Assembly (NCBI GenBank): GCA_022842745.1
Contig: JALHPA010000051.1
Span: 1 to 9,785, forward strand
Length of the DNA: 9,785 bases
Direction of reading: 5' to 3'
Origin: Pirellulales bacterium
GTDB taxonomy: Bacteria > Planctomycetota > Planctomycetia > Pirellulales > JALHPA01
Shown here: positions 5,423-9,785 of the stretch, piece by piece
Layout of the letters: every line of letters begins with the position of its first letter
Position numbering within the stretch: position 1 is the first letter of the stretch
The notes under the pieces: generated by a model
Seen by the model: only the letters and a program-made list of their open reading frames with translations
What the model was told of the DNA's origin: nothing
The model's database searches: none
Position numbers and translations under genes: made by a program

Positions 5423-7891
5423 ATGTCTGGCGGCCGTGAAAAGATCGAGCGGTGGCTGCAGGTGAACCTGGCCGCGGTGGTGGCCTTGGGCGCGACGCTG
5501 TTGGGCATGGGCCAGCGCGACATGCGCCTGGCCGTGCTCGCCTGGCTGGCGGCCGCGGCGTCGCTGGTGGTCACGGACCTCAAGGGCTGGATCCGACTGA
5601 ATCGCAATCTCGCGAACGTCGCGGCGCTGGTCGCGGTGGGCTTTTCGGTCGTGGATTTCATCCGCTTCGAGACCGATAGCCAGCTCTTGGCGATCGCCAA
5701 CTTGCTCGTCTATCTGCAAGTGGTGCTCCTGTTTCAGGAAAAGACCGCGCGGCTGTATTGGCAGATTCTGGTGTTGAGCTTGTTGCAGGTGGTGGTCGGG
5801 GCGGCGCTCAATTTGGGGGTCGGTTTCGGTGCGCTGTTGGTGGTCTATCTCTATTTGGCCCTGACCTCGCTGGTGCTGATGTTTGCCAAAGGCGAGGTCG
5901 CCAGGCACGACCGTCCGGCGAGCGCGAGCGAACCGTCGACCGCCCCAGGGGTTCCGTCGAACGGTCGGCCGCCGGCCCGCGAGGCGCCCACCAATCGGCC
6001 GATCGTCCTGCTTCCCGCCGGAGCGGACCAGCTCGCCTTGCAACTCCTGCACTGCGGCGTCCCCGGTTTGGGGCTGCGGATCTGCCTGGGCGCGTTGCTC
6101 GTGGCGGTGGGGGTGTTTTTTGGCATTCCCCGGTACGGCAAGACGATTTGGGAGCCGCTGGCCGGCAGCGTCCAGCGGATGTCGGGGTTTTCCAATACGG
6201 TCTCGCTGGGGGCGCTGGGGCAAATCGCCGACAACGCCGAGTTGGTCATGCGGGTGGAGTTCCGCACCCGCGGCGACCGGCCCTACAAGATCGTGGGCGA
6301 ACCGCTCTTCCGCGGCTCGACCAAAAACATCTACAGCCAGGGAGAATGGCAATTCCTCGCCTCCCCCCCGCGCGACTCTCGAGCGAGGAGGAGGGCTTCT
6401 CTCGATTCCCATGTCCCTGCCGATGCCGAAGCCGTTTTGCAGCGCATCTCGATCGAGCCAATGGACGAGCCGGTAGTCTTCGGCGTCTATCCGATGTACC
6501 ACGCCGATCCGTTTCAACTGGATTCGACGATCCGCTTCGACCGGGCGATGCACCAACTGATCCGGGACGAAAACCGCCAATATTCGGGGATGATCTACGA
6601 GACTTATACCACCGGCTTGTCGCACGGGCTTCAACAGCGGGTCGTGCCGAACCCAGCCAACCCTCCGCTGTCGGACCGGGAAAAAAACTTTCTGTTGCAG
6701 CTCCCTTACAACCGGGTGACGCTCAACGCCAGCGCGTCTCTGGAAGAAGCCACGCTGCGAAAGGACGCGATTGCGGCCAACGAGGACTTGAGCGGGTTGG
6801 TCGCCGCCGCGCAGCAACAGATCGACGCGGCCGGCATCGCCCGGTCGGACCCCCATTTTCGAATCCAAGCCGCGCGCGAGCTCGAGCAATACTTGCTCTC
6901 TTCTCGCTTCACCTACACGCTCACCCCCCAGCCCCGCGATCCCGCGCTCGACCCGATCGAGGATTTCATTCGCAACAATCCCCGCGGGCACTGCGAATAT
7001 TTCGCCACCGCGCTTGTGCTGATGCTCCGCAGCCAGGGGATTCCCGCCCGGATCGTCATCGGGTTCAAGGGAGGGGATTACAATCAATTGGGGGCGTTCT
7101 ACCAGGTCCGCCAGTTGCACGCCCACGCCTGGGTCGAAGCCTATTTGGAGCCAAGCCAGGTTCCGCAGGAGGAGCGTCCCGAGGGATATCCGGCGGATAT
7201 GCCCTGCTGGCTGATCCTCGACCCCACCCCGGCGGCCGCCGCGGCCTCCGACTATAGCGACAGCGAATGGCTGAATTCGCTGGCCGACTTTGGCGACTAT
7301 TTGCAGTTATTGTGGTCGAACTACGTCGTCGGCCTGAACGCCGAGCGGCAGCAAGCGACCATTTATCGACCCTTTTTCGAAGTCCCCGAGGGGATGAGCG
7401 CCTACTCCTATTTGAAGGATCGCCTTAGGGCGGCCTGGCGCGAAGCGCGGGCCTGGATCGGCGGCGATTGGTTCAGTTGGAAAGGAGGACTGGCGGCGGC
7501 CGGATTGGCGGCTCTGGTCGCATCGCTGGTATGGACGGTTCGCACCCTGTACCGCAGGTGGCCCCGGCGACGAGCCATTCGCAAGGCACGCCGCCGTCAC
7601 GCGGACGAGCGGATCGAATTCTACATTCGCCTGGAAAACCTGCTCCGCCGACGAGGAGTCGTTCGCCTGCCCGGTCAAACGCCGCTCGAGTTTGCGCAGC
7701 AGGCGGCGGCGGAGTTAATCGGCTTTGGCGCCCCCCGCTCCGTCACGACGATCCCACGGCGCGTGGTCGAGGAATACTACCGCGTGCGATATGGGGGCCG
7801 TGCCCTGGACAGGGCGGAACAACAGGCGTTAGAACAACAACTCGGCGAGTTGGAAGCCACGCTCAAACGTGCCGCAACCCGACCCGTTTGA
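5423..7891 (+). CDS. TgpA-like transmembrane transglutaminase (DUF3488-transglutaminase-DUF4129)
   Basis: From the ATG at 5423 the protein has 822 residues. An earlier in-frame ATG at 5333 would overlap the DUF58 gene by 53 bp and add a tail without hydrophobic character, so the later start is preferred. The N-terminal domain has hydrophobic segments at about 14-30, 34-51, 62-80, 88-104, 113-131, 134-154 and 215-234. A Pro/Ala-rich linker (160-195) precedes the last of these. The transglutaminase core carries the full triad: Cys524 in NPRGHCEYFATALVLMLRSQ, His568 in HAHAWVEAY and Asp600 in LILDPTP. A further helix (688-707) precedes an Arg-rich cytoplasmic tail with a DUF4129-like pattern near the C-terminus. 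Pseudomonas TgpA is shorter, about 670 residues. By homology the catalytic domain faces the periplasm or lumen; its substrate is unknown. It probably forms an operon with the DUF58 gene. Confidence 0.9.
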   Translation: MSGGREKIERWLQVNLAAVVALGATLLGMGQRDMRLAVLAWLAAAASLVVTDLKGWIRLNRNLANVAALVAVGFSVVDFIRFETDSQLLAIANLLVYLQVVLLFQEKTARLYWQILVLSLLQVVVGAALNLGVGFGALLVVYLYLALTSLVLMFAKGEVARHDRPASASEPSTAPGVPSNGRPPAREAPTNRPIVLLPAGADQLALQLLHCGVPGLGLRICLGALLVAVGVFFGIPRYGKTIWEPLAGSVQRMSGFSNTVSLGALGQIADNAELVMRVEFRTRGDRPYKIVGEPLFRGSTKNIYSQGEWQFLASPPRDSRARRRASLDSHVPADAEAVLQRISIEPMDEPVVFGVYPMYHADPFQLDSTIRFDRAMHQLIRDENRQYSGMIYETYTTGLSHGLQQRVVPNPANPPLSDREKNFLLQLPYNRVTLNASASLEEATLRKDAIAANEDLSGLVAAAQQQIDAAGIARSDPHFRIQAARELEQYLLSSRFTYTLTPQPRDPALDPIEDFIRNNPRGHCEYFATALVLMLRSQGIPARIVIGFKGGDYNQLGAFYQVRQLHAHAWVEAYLEPSQVPQEERPEGYPADMPCWLILDPTPAAAAASDYSDSEWLNSLADFGDYLQLLWSNYVVGLNAERQQATIYRPFFEVPEGMSAYSYLKDRLRAAWREARAWIGGDWFSWKGGLAAAGLAALVASLVWTVRTLYRRWPRRRAIRKARRRHADERIEFYIRLENLLRRRGVVRLPGQTPLEFAQQAAAELIGFGAPRSVTTIPRRVVEEYYRVRYGGRALDRAEQQALEQQLGELEATLKRAATRPV

Positions 7892-7971
7892 CCCGGTCGA
7901 GCGCCAGCGGACTGCTCACAGGGTTGAGCTTTCCGTCGTTCAATTTTGGCACGTAGGGATCCACACGCGGC

Positions 7972-9006
7972 ATGAAGATCGGACTGGTTGGATATCAAGG
8001 CGCCGGCAAAAGCACGTTGTTCGAATGGTTGACGGGCGTGAAGCCCGACCCGGCGCTTGCGCACGCCTCGCAAAACGCGATGGCCGAAGTGCCCGACCCG
8101 CGAATCGAACCCTTGTGCAATATCTATCATCCCAAGAAAGTGACCCGCGCGGCCTTGGAACTGGTGGACACGCCTGGATTGAGCCGCACGCACGAGGGAA
8201 ACGCCGCGCGCCTGGGCCTGATCCGCGAAGCCGGCTGCCTGGTCCTGGTCGTGGCCGGCTTCGGCGGCGCCGATCCGCTCGCCGAACTGAGCGCTTTTGA
8301 AGAGGATCTGTTGCTGGCGGACTTGGAGATCGTCACCAACCGCATCGAGAAACTGCGGGAGAGTACCAAGAAACCAAAGCCCAACCGCGACCAAGAATTG
8401 GCGGAGTTGGCGGCCCTGGAGCCTTTGCAGGTGACGCTCGAAGCCGGAAAGTCCCTGCACGACGCGCCCCTCACCGACGAACAGCGCAAAGCCACCAGTT
8501 CCTTCCGGCTGCTCACCCAAAAGCCCAAAATGGTCGTCGTCAACCTTGCCGACGACGATCGCCCGGACCGCTATGCCAAGCAACTAGCGGGCAGGGATTC
8601 CTCCGTCACCGTCGCGGCCATCCCCTTGGGGCTGGAACTGGAGCTGTCCCGAATGAACGAGGCCGATCGGGCGGAGTTCCTAGCCGAAATGGGGCTGGAC
8701 CGATCCGACCGCGATAGTTTAATTCGCACGATAATGGCCGCTTCCGGTCAGTTCTTGTATCTGACGGCCGGAGAAAAAGAGGTTCGCACCTGGATGCTGC
8801 GGGTGGGGGGCACCGCCCTGGAGGCCGCCGCCAACATCCACACCGACCTCGCGCGCGGTTTCATCCGTGCCGAAGTCATCCGCTCCGACGATTTGATCCG
8901 GCTGGGAAGCGAACGCGAGATCAAAGCCCATAATCTCCTCCGGCAGGAACCCAAGGATTACGTCGTGCAGGACGGGGACGTTTTGCATATCAAATTCAGC
9001 GTCTGA
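7972..9006 (+). CDS. Divergent YchF/Obg-family P-loop NTPase with C-terminal DUF933 (TGS-like) domain
   Basis: This 344-residue protein is slightly shorter than E. coli YchF (363). The P-loop is GYQGAGKST (7-15), where canonical YchF has NVGKS. Walker B/G3 is DTPG (66-69), where canonical YchF has a DIAG-type sequence followed by a glycine-rich stretch. The G4 position reads NLAD (191-194), with Leu where ordinary GTPases have Lys and Asp where YchF usually has Glu. A charged helical region (about 103-175) fits the YchF coiled-coil arm. The C-terminus matches YchF closely: TAGEKEVRTW (265-274), IHTDLARGFIRAEVI (289-303) and DYVVQDGDVLHIKFSV at the end. YchF proteins hydrolyse ATP or GTP and associate with ribosomes. 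This copy looks like a paralogue, so nucleotide preference and role are open. It lies 80 bp after the transglutaminase gene, with no clear Shine-Dalgarno site. Confidence 0.88.
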   Translation: MKIGLVGYQGAGKSTLFEWLTGVKPDPALAHASQNAMAEVPDPRIEPLCNIYHPKKVTRAALELVDTPGLSRTHEGNAARLGLIREAGCLVLVVAGFGGADPLAELSAFEEDLLLADLEIVTNRIEKLRESTKKPKPNRDQELAELAALEPLQVTLEAGKSLHDAPLTDEQRKATSSFRLLTQKPKMVVVNLADDDRPDRYAKQLAGRDSSVTVAAIPLGLELELSRMNEADRAEFLAEMGLDRSDRDSLIRTIMAASGQFLYLTAGEKEVRTWMLRVGGTALEAAANIHTDLARGFIRAEVIRSDDLIRLGSEREIKAHNLLRQEPKDYVVQDGDVLHIKFSV

Positions 9007-9036
9007 TCGGCGGATCGGCTGCTTGCTCACAAAGAG

Positions 9037-9078
9037 GTGTTCAGCACCGAGTGTTCTGCACAGAGCGTTCAGCACAGT
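9037..9078. repeat. Three 14-bp tandem repeats upstream of the glcE-like gene
   Basis: The units are GTGTTCAGCACCGA (9037-9050), GTGTTCTGCACAGA (9051-9064) and GCGTTCAGCACAGT (9065-9078), with consensus GTGTTCAGCACAGA. Each differs from the consensus at one or two positions. The array ends ten bases before the ATG of the glcE-like gene and begins 30 bases after the stop of the YchF-like gene. Each unit contains the loose dyad GTG-5-CAC (GCG in the last). Tandem sites at this position could bind a regulator or affect translation of the downstream gene; a chance microsatellite is the alternative. Confidence 0.6.
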
Positions 9079-9088
9079 GACAGTCCCG

Positions 9089-9785
9089 ATGGATCCGCTT
9101 CCCCTGTACCGCACCGTTATCCCTCCCGACCAGGAGACCGCCGCGCAAGCGGTCCGGGAGTGTGCCGCCGAGTCAAGCTGCCTGTACCCCATGGGCGGCG
9201 GCACGGCGCTCGATTACGGATTGCCGGCGCGGGTCCCGGGGTTGGGGCTGTCGCTCGCGGGGCTGAATCGCGTTGAGGATTACCCCGCGCGCGATATGAC
9301 GATCACCGTCGAAGCGGGAATTCCGATCCGCGACTTGCAGCAGACGCTCTCCCAGGAGGGGCAGCGTCTTCCGGTGGACGTCTCGGACTTCAGCCGCGCC
9401 ACGCTGGGGGGGGCACTGGCGACCAATGTCAGCGGTCCGCGCCGCTTCGCTCACGGAACGCTCCGCGACTACGTGATCGGCATCCGCGCCATCGACGGCA
9501 CGGGTGTCACGTTCAACGCCGGTGGCCGAGTGGTAAAAAACGTCGCCGGCTACGACTTTTGCAAACTGCTGACCGGTTCTCTGGGAACGCTGGCGGTGAT
9601 CGTCCAGGCCACGCTCAAAGTCACCCCCTCGCCGCAGGCCTCGACATTCGTAATCGCCGAAACAGGTTCGCTCGAACAGGCGGATGCCTTGCTGGCCGGA
9701 ATTTCCACCTCGAAAACCGCCCCCACCGCGGTCGAGTGGCTCTCCGGACCGATTTGGGCGGAGGCGGAGATCCTACCTGCCGTCG
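9089..9785 (+). CDS. glcE: Glycolate oxidase GlcE-like FAD-binding subunit (partial, C-terminus beyond right edge)
   Basis: The frame is open from the ATG at 9089 to the window end (232 codons); E. coli GlcE has about 350 residues. It reads as an FAD-binding type 4 (PCMH-fold) domain. GGGT (36-39) is the first flavin-binding turn. The second region is TLGGALATNVSGPRR (105-119), followed by RDYVIGIRAIDGTG. GlcE-type signatures GGRVVKNVAGYD (145-156) and GSLGTLAVI (163-171) come next. With GlcD and GlcF, GlcE oxidises glycolate to glyoxylate and passes electrons to the respiratory chain. The KNVAGYD motif separates it from GlcD and lactate dehydrogenases fairly well, but other small FAD_binding_4 proteins share parts of it. 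No glcD gene lies upstream in this window, and glcF may follow outside it. Three 14-bp repeats stand directly before the start. Confidence 0.85.
   Translation, partial: MDPLPLYRTVIPPDQETAAQAVRECAAESSCLYPMGGGTALDYGLPARVPGLGLSLAGLNRVEDYPARDMTITVEAGIPIRDLQQTLSQEGQRLPVDVSDFSRATLGGALATNVSGPRRFAHGTLRDYVIGIRAIDGTGVTFNAGGRVVKNVAGYDFCKLLTGSLGTLAVIVQATLKVTPSPQASTFVIAETGSLEQADALLAGISTSKTAPTAVEWLSGPIWAEAEILPAV

Noticed and set aside
5405..7126. A 573-codon open frame on the minus strand, antisense to the transglutaminase gene
   Set aside because: The plus strand codes for a complete TgpA-like protein with its catalytic triad. The antisense product is rich in His, Gln, Arg and Gly with no domain, as expected from high GC at third positions.
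5758..7257. A 499-codon plus-strand frame inside the transglutaminase gene
   Set aside because: It overlaps a clearly conserved gene in another frame and has the Gly/Arg/Pro composition of a shadow frame.

Overview
The window comes from a GC-rich bacterial chromosome, most likely a planctomycete (order Pirellulales or a relative). This assignment is an inference. It rests on a DUF6677-type membrane protein, an FHA/coiled-coil protein, a divergent YchF-like (DUF933) GTPase, long leaders and mostly weak Shine-Dalgarno signals. I saw no mobile element, tRNA, rRNA or CRISPR array, and the content looks like ordinary core chromosome.

Layout: (i) 1-1471, minus strand: the N-terminal 490 codons of an FHA-domain protein with a very long coiled coil, running off the left edge. 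(ii) 1481-2238: a 0.75-kb divergent intergenic region with no convincing gene. It holds inverted repeats, a perfect 12-bp palindrome and two back-to-back hairpins in the probable leader of the next gene. (iii) 2239-2688, plus: a DksA/TraR-type zinc-finger protein with a good ribosome binding site, followed by a strong intrinsic terminator at 2763-2809. (iv) 3034-3783 and 3873-4076, plus: a DUF6677-like polytopic membrane protein and a 67-residue two-helix membrane protein. (v) 4222-5385 and 5423-7891, plus: a DUF58 protein and a TgpA-like transmembrane transglutaminase, which form a two-gene module. A nested inverted repeat containing a sigma70-like promoter candidate precedes the module. (vi) 7972-9006, plus: a YchF-like P-loop NTPase with unusual G motifs. 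(vii) 9089-9785, plus: the first 232 codons of a GlcE-like FAD-binding subunit of glycolate oxidase, cut by the right edge, with three 14-bp tandem repeats just upstream.

How the genes fit together: the DUF58 and transglutaminase genes are a known pairing, usually accompanied by a MoxR ATPase. No MoxR gene is seen here, and two small membrane-protein genes lie upstream instead. The remaining genes look like independent units. No clearly new multi-gene system is visible. The best leads are regulatory or structural: the repeats before glcE, the hairpin leader of the DksA-like gene, the nested repeat before the DUF58 gene, and the divergent YchF and FHA proteins.
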